A stretch of 33,914 nt of DNA. Origin: an uncultured Bacteroidota bacterium. Its GTDB lineage: Bacteria; Bacteroidota; Bacteroidia; Flavobacteriales; Flavobacteriaceae. The DNA lies in assembly GCA_903819815.1 (NCBI GenBank), contig CAIJFC010000097.1, positions 1 to 33,914 of the forward strand, in the 5' to 3' direction. Within the stretch, counting starts at the first letter, position 1. Each line of letters opens with the position of its first letter. Below, piece by piece: positions 1 to 7,594 of this stretch. The position numbers were made by a program, and so were the translations under genes. The notes under the pieces were generated by a model. That model was not told the DNA's origin, did not search any database, and saw only the letters and a program-made list of their open reading frames with translations.

Positions 1-74
1 ATTTTAAATTTTAAATGATAAGAATACGCGTCAAAAAATTCATAATTTATAATTTATAATTCAAAATAATTATT

Positions 75-82
75 TACATTTG
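75..82 (+). promoter_or_regulatory. -7 promoter box of rplS
   Basis: TACATTTG fits the Bacteroidota -7 consensus TAnnTTTG. It lies about 75 bases upstream of the L19 start, which leaves a leader of roughly 70 bases. No clear TTTG -33 box is seen upstream in the AT-rich stretch. Confidence 0.6.
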
Positions 83-157
83 CACCCACATTTGACCAAC
101 CTCTGGCGAAATCCGTGAATGTTGCTCCGATTTAAAACCATAATTAAAAAAATTATC

Positions 158-508
158 ATGGCAGATTTAATGAAATTCGTTAAAGACGAATTTGTAACTA
201 AAAAAGAATTCCCTGAATTTGGAGCTGGAGACACAATTACAGTTTACTACGAAATTAAAGAGGGCGAAAAAACAAGAACTCAGTTTTTTAAAGGAGTAGT
301 TATTCAAAGAAGAGGTTCAGGAAATACTGAAACTTTTACAATTCGTAAAATGTCTGGTTCTATTGGTGTAGAACGTATTTTTCCAGTTAACTTACCTGCT
401 TTACAAAAAGTAGAGATTAACAAAAAAGGTTCTGTTCGTAGAGCACGTATTTTTTACTTTAGAGAACTTACTGGTAAAAAAGCTAAAATTAAAGATAAAA
501 GAAGATAA
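158..508 (+). CDS. rplS: 50S ribosomal protein L19
   Basis: L19 is a large-subunit ribosomal protein located near the interface with the 30S subunit. The 116-residue product has the family's usual length and its hallmark blocks: a central GAGDTITVYY segment, FKGVVIQRRG, ETFTIRKMSG, GVERIFPVNLP, and a basic C-terminal part with GSVRRARIFYFREL and GKKAKIKDKR. An in-frame ATG at 119 would add 13 residues. I prefer the start at 158 because MADLMKFVKDEF matches the usual N-terminus and because 119 lies in a GC-richer leader that may be structured RNA. The gene is monocistronic here, with a promoter box at 75 and a terminator at 531. The usual bacterial neighbours rpsP, rimM and trmD are not visible in the window. 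Confidence 0.97.
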   Translation: MADLMKFVKDEFVTKKEFPEFGAGDTITVYYEIKEGEKTRTQFFKGVVIQRRGSGNTETFTIRKMSGSIGVERIFPVNLPALQKVEINKKGSVRRARIFYFRELTGKKAKIKDKRR

Positions 509-530
509 TAAAATATCTAATTATAAAAAA

Positions 531-560
531 AGTCTCCGCTATTGCAGAGGCTTTTTTTTT
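531..560 (+). terminator. intrinsic terminator after rplS
   Basis: AGTCTCCGC and GCAGAGGCT form a 9-bp stem with two G-U pairs and a 3-base loop, followed by a run of T. It begins 22 bases after the rplS stop codon. Confidence 0.85.
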
Positions 561-674
561 GACAAAATAAATATTAATAATTGTCAATTTCATTTTTTTT
601 AGCAATTATTTTAAGAAATTCACAATTCAAACGATATAGTTAACGATGTAAAATACAAATGAAAATGAATTTAT

Positions 675-682
675 TATATTTG
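675..682 (+). promoter_or_regulatory. -7 promoter box of icd
   Basis: TATATTTG is a full match to TAnnTTTG, followed by GC. It lies 36 bases upstream of the icd ATG. No convincing -33 TTTG is visible at the usual spacing. Confidence 0.65.
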
Positions 683-718
683 CATTCTTAGACTTATTAA
701 ATAAAAAAAAACTATAAA

Positions 719-1942
719 ATGGCAAAAATTAAAGTAACTAATCCAATAGTTGAATTGGATGGTGATGAAATGACAAGAATTATTTGGTCATTCATTAAAG
801 AACAATTAATCCTTCCTTATTTAGATTTAGATATTAAATATTATGATTTAGGAATTGAAAGCCGCGAAGCTACCAAAGATCAAATTACTATTGATTCAGC
901 CGAAGCAATAAAGAAATACAATGTGGGTATCAAATGTGCCACCATTACGCCAGATGAAGAACGGGTGGCTGAATTTAATTTGTCAAAAATGTGGAAATCG
1001 CCAAATGGTACTATTCGTAACATCGTGGGGGGAACGGTTTTTAGAGAACCAATTATAATGAAAAATGTTCCGCGTTATGTTCAAGGTTGGACCAAGCCAA
1101 TCGTAATTGGTCGTCACGCTTTTGGAGATCAATACAAAGCAACTGATACAGTTATCAAAGGAAAAGGAACATTAACTATGACTTTTACAAGCGAAACAGG
1201 AGAAACAAAATCCTGGGAAGTTTATGATTTTGAGGGCGATGGCGTTGCAATGGCAATGTACAACACTGACGAAAGTATATACGGATTTGCGCATTCTTCT
1301 TTTCAAATGGCTTTAACAAAAAAATGGCCTTTGTACCTTTCTACCAAAAACACAATTCTTAAAGCTTATGATGGACGATTCAAAGATATTTTTGAAGAAG
1401 TGTATCAAAAAAATTACAAATCAGAATTTGATAAAGAAGGAATTACCTACGAGCATCGACTTATTGACGACATGGTAGCATCTTGCATGAAATGGAATGG
1501 TGGATTTGTTTGGGCTTGTAAAAACTACGATGGCGATGTTCAATCGGATACTGTAGCTCAAGGATTTGGTTCTTTAGGATTAATGACTTCTGTTTTGGTT
1601 ACCCCTGATGGTAAAACGGTGGAAGCAGAAGCGGCTCATGGAACTGTGACTCGTCATTACAGAGAACACCAAAAAGGAAAAGCTACGTCAACCAACCCAA
1701 TTGCTTCCATATTTGCATGGACAAGAGGATTGGAACACCGAGGAAAATTAGATGAAAATCAAGAATTAATTGGTTTTTGTAATGCCTTGGAACAAGTTTG
1801 TATAGACACCGTTGAAAGCGGAAAAATGACCAAAGATCTGGCCATGTTGGTTAAACCGGAAGGACTTACAAGCGCTGATTATTTAACTACCGAAGATTTT
1901 TTAGCAGCAATCAAAGAAAATTTAGATGCTAAATTAAGCTAA
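719..1942 (+). CDS. icd: NADP-dependent isocitrate dehydrogenase (eukaryote-like homodimeric type)
   Basis: The enzyme oxidatively decarboxylates isocitrate to 2-oxoglutarate in the TCA cycle with reduction of NADP+. The 407-residue sequence matches the homodimeric NADP-IDH subfamily found in eukaryotes and many Bacteroidota, rather than the E. coli Icd type. Diagnostic stretches are NPIVELDGDEMTRIIW at the N-terminus, KCATITPDEERV, KSPNGTIRNIVGGTVFREPI (substrate-binding Ser/Asn/Arg), GRHAFGDQYKATD, the metal-binding region YEHRLIDDMVA, SVLVTPDGKTVEAEAAHGTV, and TSTNPIASIFAWTRGL near the cofactor site. Flanked by its own promoter and terminator, it appears monocistronic. The start follows an A-rich stretch without Shine-Dalgarno sequence, typical for this phylum. 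Confidence 0.97.
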   Translation: MAKIKVTNPIVELDGDEMTRIIWSFIKEQLILPYLDLDIKYYDLGIESREATKDQITIDSAEAIKKYNVGIKCATITPDEERVAEFNLSKMWKSPNGTIRNIVGGTVFREPIIMKNVPRYVQGWTKPIVIGRHAFGDQYKATDTVIKGKGTLTMTFTSETGETKSWEVYDFEGDGVAMAMYNTDESIYGFAHSSFQMALTKKWPLYLSTKNTILKAYDGRFKDIFEEVYQKNYKSEFDKEGITYEHRLIDDMVASCMKWNGGFVWACKNYDGDVQSDTVAQGFGSLGLMTSVLVTPDGKTVEAEAAHGTVTRHYREHQKGKATSTNPIASIFAWTRGLEHRGKLDENQELIGFCNALEQVCIDTVESGKMTKDLAMLVKPEGLTSADYLTTEDFLAAIKENLDAKLS

Positions 1943-1962
1943 ATAAATACTTTTCAAAATCT

Positions 1963-1990
1963 AAGCTGTCAATTATTGGCAGCTTTTTTT
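1963..1990 (+). terminator. intrinsic terminator after icd
   Basis: AAGCTGTC and GGCAGCTT form an 8-bp stem with one G-U pair around the loop AATTATT, followed by T residues. It lies 20 bases after the icd stop. Confidence 0.85.
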
Positions 1991-2036
1991 ATTATAATAA
2001 AATTTTAAAATTAACGGTAGATTAACAGAGAAGTAC

Positions 2037-2067
2037 TTGGGTATCTATAATATTTTTATCAATTTTG
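2037..2067 (+). promoter_or_regulatory. putative promoter of the TonB receptor / DUF4249 operon
   Basis: CAATTTTG at 2060-2067 matches seven of eight positions of TAnnTTTG. A TTG at 2037-2039 lies 20 bases upstream, an acceptable -33 spacing. The predicted transcript starts about 15 bases before the ATG at 2085. Confidence 0.4.
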
Positions 2068-2084
2068 CACCTTTAAATTATAAC

Positions 2085-4460
2085 ATGAAATCAAATAAAA
2101 TAACTGCAACTCTATTATTGTTATTGACCATAATAACAACTGGATTTTCTCAGGAAAAAGTCACCTTAAGCGGAACAATTACAGCAGCCAATAGCAATGA
2201 AACTATAATCGGTTCAAATATTGTAATTAAATCAATTCCAGCCTATACATCAACCAATGAATATGGTTTTTATTCGATTACCATTCCAAAAGGAAATTAC
2301 AAAATCGAAATTAGTTCCATTGGTTTTCAAACCAAAGAAATCAATGTTGATTTAAATAAAAATACCAAACTGAATGTTTCCATTTCTGAAAATAGCGAAG
2401 AACTTCTAGAAGTTATTATTACCGAGAAGAAAACGACCAACACTCAAAAAGCGGAAATGAGTGTGAATAAACTCTCTATTGCAACCATTAAAAAAATGCC
2501 TGTGGTTTTGGGTGAAGTTGATGTTTTGAAATCTCTACTTTTACTTCCAGGGGTTACCAATGCTGGAGAAGGTGCTTCTGGTTTCAACGTTCGTGGTGGT
2601 GGTGCCGATCAAAATTTGATACTTTTAGATGAGGCTACGATTTTCAATTCTTCCCACGTATTTGGATTTTTCTCTGTTTTCAATCCCGACGCGATTAAAG
2701 ATTTAAAATTATATAAAGGTGGGATTCCAGCAAGATTTGGCGGAAGAGCAAGTTCTGTATTGGATGTTTATCAAAAAGATGGTAATTCTAAAAGTTTTCA
2801 TGCCAATGGTGGAATTGGTTTAATTTCAAGCCGATTACTTCTTGAAGGGCCAATTGTTAAAGACAAAGGTTCGTTTATTATTGCGGGGCGGGGTTCTTAT
2901 GCACATTTATTTTTGAAACTATCCAGCAATAAAAACTCAGCTTATTTCTATGATTTAAATACCAAACTTAATTACAAACTGAATAAAAACAATAGTTTAT
3001 ATGTCTCAGGCTATTTTGGTCGCGATGTTTTTAATTTAGCTGGAAGTTTTACTAATATTTATGGAAATGCTACTTCCAATTTCAGATGGAATCACCTGTT
3101 TTCTGATAAACTATTTTCAAATTTATCATTTATTTATAGTGATTATTATTACGGCTTACAGCTTGATTTTGTTGGGTTTAAATACGATTCAGGAATTAAG
3201 AATTACAATTTGAAATACGATTTCAAAAATTACATCACTGATAAAGTCAAATTGAATTATGGGGTAAATGCCATATATTACGATTTTAATCCAGGGTCAA
3301 TTTCTCCTACCACATTAGAATCAGGAATAAATTACCGTCAATTGGATAAAAAATATGCTTTTGAACCCGCCATTTATCTTGAAGTAGAACATAGAATTAC
3401 CGACAAATTAGAATTGATGTACGGAGTTCGATACAGTCAATTCTATAGATTAGGAACTTCAAAAGTGAATTTATATCAAAATAATGAAGCGGTAACTTTT
3501 AACAACCAACTGAAAATTTACGAAAAGGGAATTCCAATTGGAACAAAATTCTATGGTAACAATGAAGTGATTACTTCTTTTGATAATTTAGAACCAAGGT
3601 TTTCAGCGTCTTATTCTATAGACAACAACCAATCGGTAAAGGCGAGTTACAACCGAATGACACAGTATTTACAATTGGTTTCAAATACCTCGTCTCCTAC
3701 TCCATTAGATGTTTGGACGCCAAGTGACGATTATATTAAACCACAAATTGCCGATCAAGTTGCTTTAGGGTATTTTAAGAATTTCAATGACGATAAGTAT
3801 TCTTTAGAAGTAGAAACTTTTTACAAAACGGTAAAAAACAGAATAAACTATATTGATGGAGCTAATTTAATTGCAAATGAAGCGCTGGAACAAGTAATTC
3901 TAAACGGTCAAATGAGATCTTATGGATTGGAATTGTTGCTTCGTAAAAATACCGGTAAATTAAACGGTTGGGTTTCCTACACTTTGTCACGTTCTGAGCA
4001 ACAAACTCCAGGTAGAACTGCAATTGAAACAGGAATAAACAATGGAAATTGGTACAGTTCAACTTACGATAAACTCCATAATGTTGCCGTTACAGGAAAT
4101 TACAATAAAAGTGAAAAATGGTCTTTTGGGGCTAATTTCATTCTGCAAACCGGACAGCCAGTAACCTATCCAAACGGGCAATACCAATACCAAGGAATTA
4201 CGATTCCTAGTTTTGGATTACGTAATGAAAACAGATTACCAACCTACCACCATTTAGACGTTTCTGCAACATATACTCCTAAACCACAGAAAAAGAAAAA
4301 TTGGCAAGCAGAATGGGTTTTTAGTATTTATAATGTTTACAATCGCCAGAATGCAGCTTCAATAAGTTTTAGACAAAACAATGAAACTGGCGCAAATGAA
4401 GCCGTACGGTTTTCAATATTTGGAGCAGTTCCAGCAGTGAGTTATAATTTTAAATTTTAA
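2085..4460 (+). CDS. TonB-dependent outer-membrane receptor with carboxypeptidase-regulatory-like N-terminal domain
   Basis: This is an outer-membrane active importer that would take up an unknown ligand using TonB-ExbBD energy. The 791-residue product has a signal peptide (about 1-22, ending TTGFSQ), a CarboxypepD_reg-like beta-sandwich (about 25-103, with SNIVIKSIPAYTSTNEYGFY and ISSIGFQTKEI), a plug domain (about 125-235, with LPGVTNAGEGASGFNVRGGG and GGIPARFGGRASSVLDV), then a beta-barrel ending in the typical terminal aromatic (YNFKF). A longer frame from a TTG at 2037 is rejected because it overlaps the putative promoter and lacks the signal peptide at its front. The following DUF4249 lipoprotein gene starts 4 bases after this stop, so the two are surely cotranscribed. 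It is not a SusC: the plug and barrel are short and no SusD homologue follows. Substrate cannot be read from the sequence. Confidence 0.93.
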   Translation: MKSNKITATLLLLLTIITTGFSQEKVTLSGTITAANSNETIIGSNIVIKSIPAYTSTNEYGFYSITIPKGNYKIEISSIGFQTKEINVDLNKNTKLNVSISENSEELLEVIITEKKTTNTQKAEMSVNKLSIATIKKMPVVLGEVDVLKSLLLLPGVTNAGEGASGFNVRGGGADQNLILLDEATIFNSSHVFGFFSVFNPDAIKDLKLYKGGIPARFGGRASSVLDVYQKDGNSKSFHANGGIGLISSRLLLEGPIVKDKGSFIIAGRGSYAHLFLKLSSNKNSAYFYDLNTKLNYKLNKNNSLYVSGYFGRDVFNLAGSFTNIYGNATSNFRWNHLFSDKLFSNLSFIYSDYYYGLQLDFVGFKYDSGIKNYNLKYDFKNYITDKVKLNYGVNAIYYDFNPGSISPTTLESGINYRQLDKKYAFEPAIYLEVEHRITDKLELMYGVRYSQFYRLGTSKVNLYQNNEAVTFNNQLKIYEKGIPIGTKFYGNNEVITSFDNLEPRFSASYSIDNNQSVKASYNRMTQYLQLVSNTSSPTPLDVWTPSDDYIKPQIADQVALGYFKNFNDDKYSLEVETFYKTVKNRINYIDGANLIANEALEQVILNGQMRSYGLELLLRKNTGKLNGWVSYTLSRSEQQTPGRTAIETGINNGNWYSSTYDKLHNVAVTGNYNKSEKWSFGANFILQTGQPVTYPNGQYQYQGITIPSFGLRNENRLPTYHHLDVSATYTPKPQKKKNWQAEWVFSIYNVYNRQNAASISFRQNNETGANEAVRFSIFGAVPAVSYNFKF

Positions 4461-4464
4461 GACA

Positions 4465-5286
4465 ATGAAAAAAATAAAAATAATAGTAGCATTTATTGGA
4501 TTGATCCTAATTTCTAGTTGTGAAAAAGTAGTCGATATTGACTTGAATACTATGGAACCTAAATTGGTAATTGATGCGGCAATTAAATGGCAAAAAGGAA
4601 CAGTTGGTAATATTCAAACAATAAAATTATCAACGACTTCTTCTTACTATGACACTCAAATTCCAACCGTTTCTGGGGCTACTGTTTTCATTACAGATGC
4701 TGCAAATAATGTATTTAACTTCGTTGAATCGAATGTTGCAGGTAGTTATGTATGTTCGAATTTTACACCCGTTTTAAACAGAAATTACACTTTAACAGTG
4801 AATTCAAATGGATCAACTTATACTGCAACTGAAAGTTTAAAACCCGTGCCTCAAATAGATAGAATTGAGCAAATTAACAATACTGGTTTCTCAGCAGATG
4901 CCACTGAAATTAAATCCTATTATACCGATAATGGTACAACTCAGGATTACTACCTTTTCAAATTCAAACCTAGTTACACCGCAATTCCTATTTACTTCGC
5001 TCAGGAAGATATAAGTTATCAAGGGAATCAAATATTTGGTTTGTACCGAAGTGACAAATTAAAACCAGGACAAAATTTTGAAGTTACCTTGTCAGGAATT
5101 TCAAAACAATACTTCAATTACATGAGAATCTTAATTTCAATTGCTGGAAATAGTAGCGGAAGCCCATTTCAATCCCCTTCAGCAACGGTACGTGGAAATA
5201 TAATCAATACAACTAATGAGGCCAATTATCCCTTGGGTTATTTCAGTTTGTCGGAACAAGACTATAGAAATTACATTGTTAACTAA
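4465..5286 (+). CDS. DUF4249 family lipoprotein, partner of the TonB receptor
   Basis: The 273-residue protein begins with a lipoprotein signal (MKKIKIIVAFIGLILISSC), with the lipidated cysteine at residue 19 in the lipobox ISSC. It continues with EKVVDIDLNTMEPKLVIDA, the conserved opening of DUF4249 proteins, and ends with a YPLGYFSLSEQ segment, also characteristic. The family is restricted to Bacteroidota and is typically encoded next to TonB-dependent receptors, as here, where the gap is 4 bases. By position it is probably an outer-membrane-anchored accessory or ligand-binding lipoprotein of the receptor. No biochemical function can be assigned. Confidence 0.88.
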   Translation: MKKIKIIVAFIGLILISSCEKVVDIDLNTMEPKLVIDAAIKWQKGTVGNIQTIKLSTTSSYYDTQIPTVSGATVFITDAANNVFNFVESNVAGSYVCSNFTPVLNRNYTLTVNSNGSTYTATESLKPVPQIDRIEQINNTGFSADATEIKSYYTDNGTTQDYYLFKFKPSYTAIPIYFAQEDISYQGNQIFGLYRSDKLKPGQNFEVTLSGISKQYFNYMRILISIAGNSSGSPFQSPSATVRGNIINTTNEANYPLGYFSLSEQDYRNYIVN

Positions 5287-5326
5287 TTGAAATATAATGT
5301 ACTTTTACGTTTATAAATAAATCCAA

Positions 5327-5989
5327 ATGTCTTCTCACCACATTGTTCGCGACGACCAAGAACCTGCATTAATAATAGCAAATGGTGCAGCTTGCAGTGA
5401 TGAATTATTAGGGCAATTATTGGAATGGTCTCCTTTAGTGGTTGTTTTGGATTCGGCAATGGAACGCGTGGTGGAACTGGGTATAAAAGTGGATGTTTTG
5501 TTGGGAGATTTTGATCGAGGCTTTGATGCCAATTATTATAAAGTAACCCACTACCCTATTGAAATTATCCACACTCCGGATCAAAATAAAACCGATTTAG
5601 AAAAAGCATTTGATTATTTACATGCTAGAAATATCCCCGCTGTAAATGTGGTTTGGGCAACAGGAAAACGTGCTGATCATACGATTACCAATCTTACGAA
5701 TATTGTTAATTATCGTGACAAACTAAAAATTGTCATTATTGACGACCATTCCAAAGTGTTTCTTCTGCCTCGAAAATTTGAAAAATGGTACACTGAAAAA
5801 ACACCAATTTCTTTAATTCCTATAGGCAATGTCTCGGGAATTCATTCTACCAATTTGCATTATACATTAAAAGAAGACACTTTAATTATGGGATACAGAA
5901 CTGGAAGTAGCAATTTTGTTCACAAAGACGGTATTGTAGTTATAGAACACGAAACAGGCGATTTATTGCTTATGGAATGTATTGATTAA
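5327..5989 (+). CDS. thiamine pyrophosphokinase
   Basis: The enzyme transfers pyrophosphate from ATP to thiamine, giving the cofactor thiamine diphosphate in the cytoplasm. The 220-residue sequence has the family motifs in order: ANGAACSD (15-25 region), VVVLDSAMERV (38-48), GDFDR (60-64), the catalytic/metal segment TPDQNKTDLEKA (83-94), GKRADHTITN (113-122), and a C-terminal beta domain with the GIHSTNLHYTLKED and GSSNF segments that binds thiamine. The length is typical. It starts 40 bases after the DUF4249 stop. An imperfect -7 box, TACTTTTA, in that gap may give independent transcription. The next gene, rlmF, follows after 37 bases. Confidence 0.93.
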   Translation: MSSHHIVRDDQEPALIIANGAACSDELLGQLLEWSPLVVVLDSAMERVVELGIKVDVLLGDFDRGFDANYYKVTHYPIEIIHTPDQNKTDLEKAFDYLHARNIPAVNVVWATGKRADHTITNLTNIVNYRDKLKIVIIDDHSKVFLLPRKFEKWYTEKTPISLIPIGNVSGIHSTNLHYTLKEDTLIMGYRTGSSNFVHKDGIVVIEHETGDLLLMECID

Positions 5990-6012
5990 TACAATTACAA
6001 ATTTAGATTTCT

Positions 6013-6020
6013 TACATTTA
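6013..6020 (+). promoter_or_regulatory. possible -7 box of rlmF
   Basis: TACATTTA matches seven of eight positions of TAnnTTTG. It ends 6 bases before the rlmF ATG. This would give a nearly leaderless transcript, so readthrough from the upstream gene is equally possible. Confidence 0.25.
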
Positions 6021-6026
6021 TCCTAC

Positions 6027-6974
6027 ATGAAAAAAGCACAAATCACGACCGAGAAAGTCAATCTTCATCCTCGAAATAAACATCGATTTGGTTATGATTT
6101 TAAACAATTAATTCAATGCTGTCCCAATTTAAACGACTTTGTTTTTATTAATCAATACGAAACCCAAACCATCGATTTCAGTAATGCTGAAGCTGTTAAA
6201 TTGTTAAATAAAGCATTATTGATTTCGGAATACGACATAGTGAATTGGGACATTCCATCCGATTATCTTTGTCCGCCAATACCAGGAAGAGGTGATTATA
6301 TCCATTATATAGCTGATTTATTGACAGAATCAAATAATGGTATTCTTCCAGAAGGCGATACTATCCAAGGACTTGACATCGGAATTGGAGCAAATTGTAT
6401 TTATCCTATTATTGGAAATACCACTTATGGCTGGAGTTTTGTGGGATCTGATACTGATGAAAAAGCGCTTCAAAACTGCAAAGTAATTATCGGCCAAAAT
6501 GAAAAATTAATTGATTTCATTAGTTTGCAATTACAATTAGAATCTCGTTTTATTTTTAAGAGTATTATTACACCCGAAGATAGATTTGCATTTACTATTT
6601 GCAACCCTCCCTTTCATGCTTCGGCGTTGGAGGCTGCTAAAGCAAATATTAGAAAAACCAACAATCTAGAAAATATAAAATCCAATCAAACCTTATTAAA
6701 CTTTGGAGGGCAAAACATGGAATTGTGGTGCGACGGTGGTGAAATTCGATTTTTAACCCAAATGGTTTATGAAAGTGCTAAGTTTCCGATGAATTGCTTT
6801 TGGTTTACCACATTGGTATCCAAAAAGGAAAATCTAAAAAGCATTTACAAGACCTTACAAAAAGTAAATGCAGTTACTGTAAAAACCATTGAAATGGCTC
6901 AAGGCCAAAAAACAAGCCGTTTTGTAGCATGGACTTTTTTGAGTGAAGCACAGCAAAAAAGTTGGAAGTTTTAA
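6027..6974 (+). CDS. rlmF: 23S rRNA (adenine-1618-N6)-methyltransferase RlmF
   Basis: RlmF methylates A1618 of 23S rRNA at N6 using S-adenosylmethionine. The 315-residue product matches the family from its start: NLHPRNKHRFGYDF (12-25), DIPSDYLCPPIPGRGDYIHY (75-94), the SAM-binding LDIGIGANCIYP (116-127), SDTDEKAL (141-148), and the N6-adenine catalytic motif NPPF (193-196). The C-terminal MELWCDGGEIRFL and QGQKTSRFVAW blocks are also conserved. The open frame extends 15 codons upstream to 5982, overlapping thiN, but family alignment supports the ATG at 6027. It lies between thiamine pyrophosphokinase and a toxin-antitoxin pair. Confidence 0.95.
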   Translation: MKKAQITTEKVNLHPRNKHRFGYDFKQLIQCCPNLNDFVFINQYETQTIDFSNAEAVKLLNKALLISEYDIVNWDIPSDYLCPPIPGRGDYIHYIADLLTESNNGILPEGDTIQGLDIGIGANCIYPIIGNTTYGWSFVGSDTDEKALQNCKVIIGQNEKLIDFISLQLQLESRFIFKSIITPEDRFAFTICNPPFHASALEAAKANIRKTNNLENIKSNQTLLNFGGQNMELWCDGGEIRFLTQMVYESAKFPMNCFWFTTLVSKKENLKSIYKTLQKVNAVTVKTIEMAQGQKTSRFVAWTFLSEAQQKSWKF

Positions 6975-6997
6975 GTTACTTCGATTGTATTTTTTTG

Positions 6998-7005
6998 TAA
7001 ATTTG
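6998..7005 (+). promoter_or_regulatory. -7 promoter box of the toxin-antitoxin pair
   Basis: TAAATTTG fully matches TAnnTTTG and ends 16 bases before the antitoxin ATG. There is no clear -33 box. Confidence 0.5.
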
Positions 7006-7021
7006 ATAGAAATAAAAACTT

Positions 7022-7255
7022 ATGAATACTCCTGAACTTAAAAATATTCTAATTTCTAAAATTTCACAAATTGATGATGCTGAATTTTTATTGGCTCTAA
7101 AAATCATTTTAGACAGTAAAAATAGTACTTTGACACATAACGATTACGAAGAATACAATTACGAAATTTTAAAAGCCGAAGAAGACATTGCAAACAACAA
7201 ACTCTATTCTCATAAAAACGTTGAAGAAAAAATTGAAGAATGGAAAAAACGATAG
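7022..7255 (+). CDS. putative antitoxin of a type II toxin-antitoxin pair
   Basis: A 77-residue acidic, helix-rich protein that overlaps the downstream ParE/RelE-like toxin gene by 16 bases, the classic arrangement of a type II antitoxin-toxin operon. The N-terminal half (LKNILISKISQIDDAEFLLALKIIL) looks like a helical pair. The C-terminal half is highly charged (YEILKAEEDIANNKLYSHK, then EEKIEEWKKR), as expected for a toxin-wrapping tail. I do not recognise a ribbon-helix-helix or helix-turn-helix motif, so the DNA-binding part and autoregulation are unclear. Short proteins of this kind beside ParE toxins are common in Flavobacteria. The role rests mainly on context. Confidence 0.72.
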   Translation: MNTPELKNILISKISQIDDAEFLLALKIILDSKNSTLTHNDYEEYNYEILKAEEDIANNKLYSHKNVEEKIEEWKKR

Positions 7256-7542
7256 TTTGGACTGAAACCGCTCTAAATCATTTAGAAACTATTTATTTTT
7301 ATATTCTCGAAAGTTCAAAAAGCGTTTCAATTGCTGATAAAGTGATTCAAAACATAATGGATTCCGTTTCAATTTTAAATAAAAATTCTGAAATATATGA
7401 AACCGATGAAATGAAATATTCAAAAGATCCTAATTTAAGAGCATTTGAAATTTATAAATACCGAATATCATATAAAATCACGAGTGATACTATTTATATT
7501 CTTAGAGTCCGGCACACCAGTAGAAATCCAAAATTTTATTAA
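7240..7542 (+). CDS. RelE/ParE-family toxin
   Basis: A 100-residue basic protein with the RelE/ParE fold signature: an N-terminal strand IVWTETALNHLETIYFYI, in which an Ala/Leu helix contacts the antitoxin, and a C-terminal sheet LRAFEIYKYRISYKITSD followed by TIYILRVRHTSRNPKFY. The closing R-V-R-H-T-R-N-P pattern is typical of ParE-like toxins. RelE enzymes cleave ribosome-bound mRNA while ParE proteins poison gyrase. The sequence alone does not decide which applies. The gene starts inside the antitoxin gene at 7240, implying translational coupling. It appears intact, with no frameshift or truncation. Confidence 0.82.
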   Translation: MEKTIVWTETALNHLETIYFYILESSKSVSIADKVIQNIMDSVSILNKNSEIYETDEMKYSKDPNLRAFEIYKYRISYKITSDTIYILRVRHTSRNPKFY

Positions 7543-7594
7543 TAGTACAAACCAACTTTAAACTTTAAACCTTTTACCCTTTCCATATTTATAA

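Noticed and set aside
43..62. Tandem AATTTAT repeats upstream of rplS
   Set aside because: Only about two and a half copies are present in very AT-rich DNA. It is better seen as promoter-proximal low complexity than as a functional repeat.
119..157. In-frame upstream start for rplS adding 13 residues
   Set aside because: The added residues are not part of the L19 family and cover a likely structured leader. The ATG at 158 gives the normal length.
576..610. AATAATTG/CAATTATT inverted repeat in the rplS-icd interval
   Set aside because: The pair is all A/T but for one pair and has a 19-base loop, so it is likely chance in AT-rich sequence.
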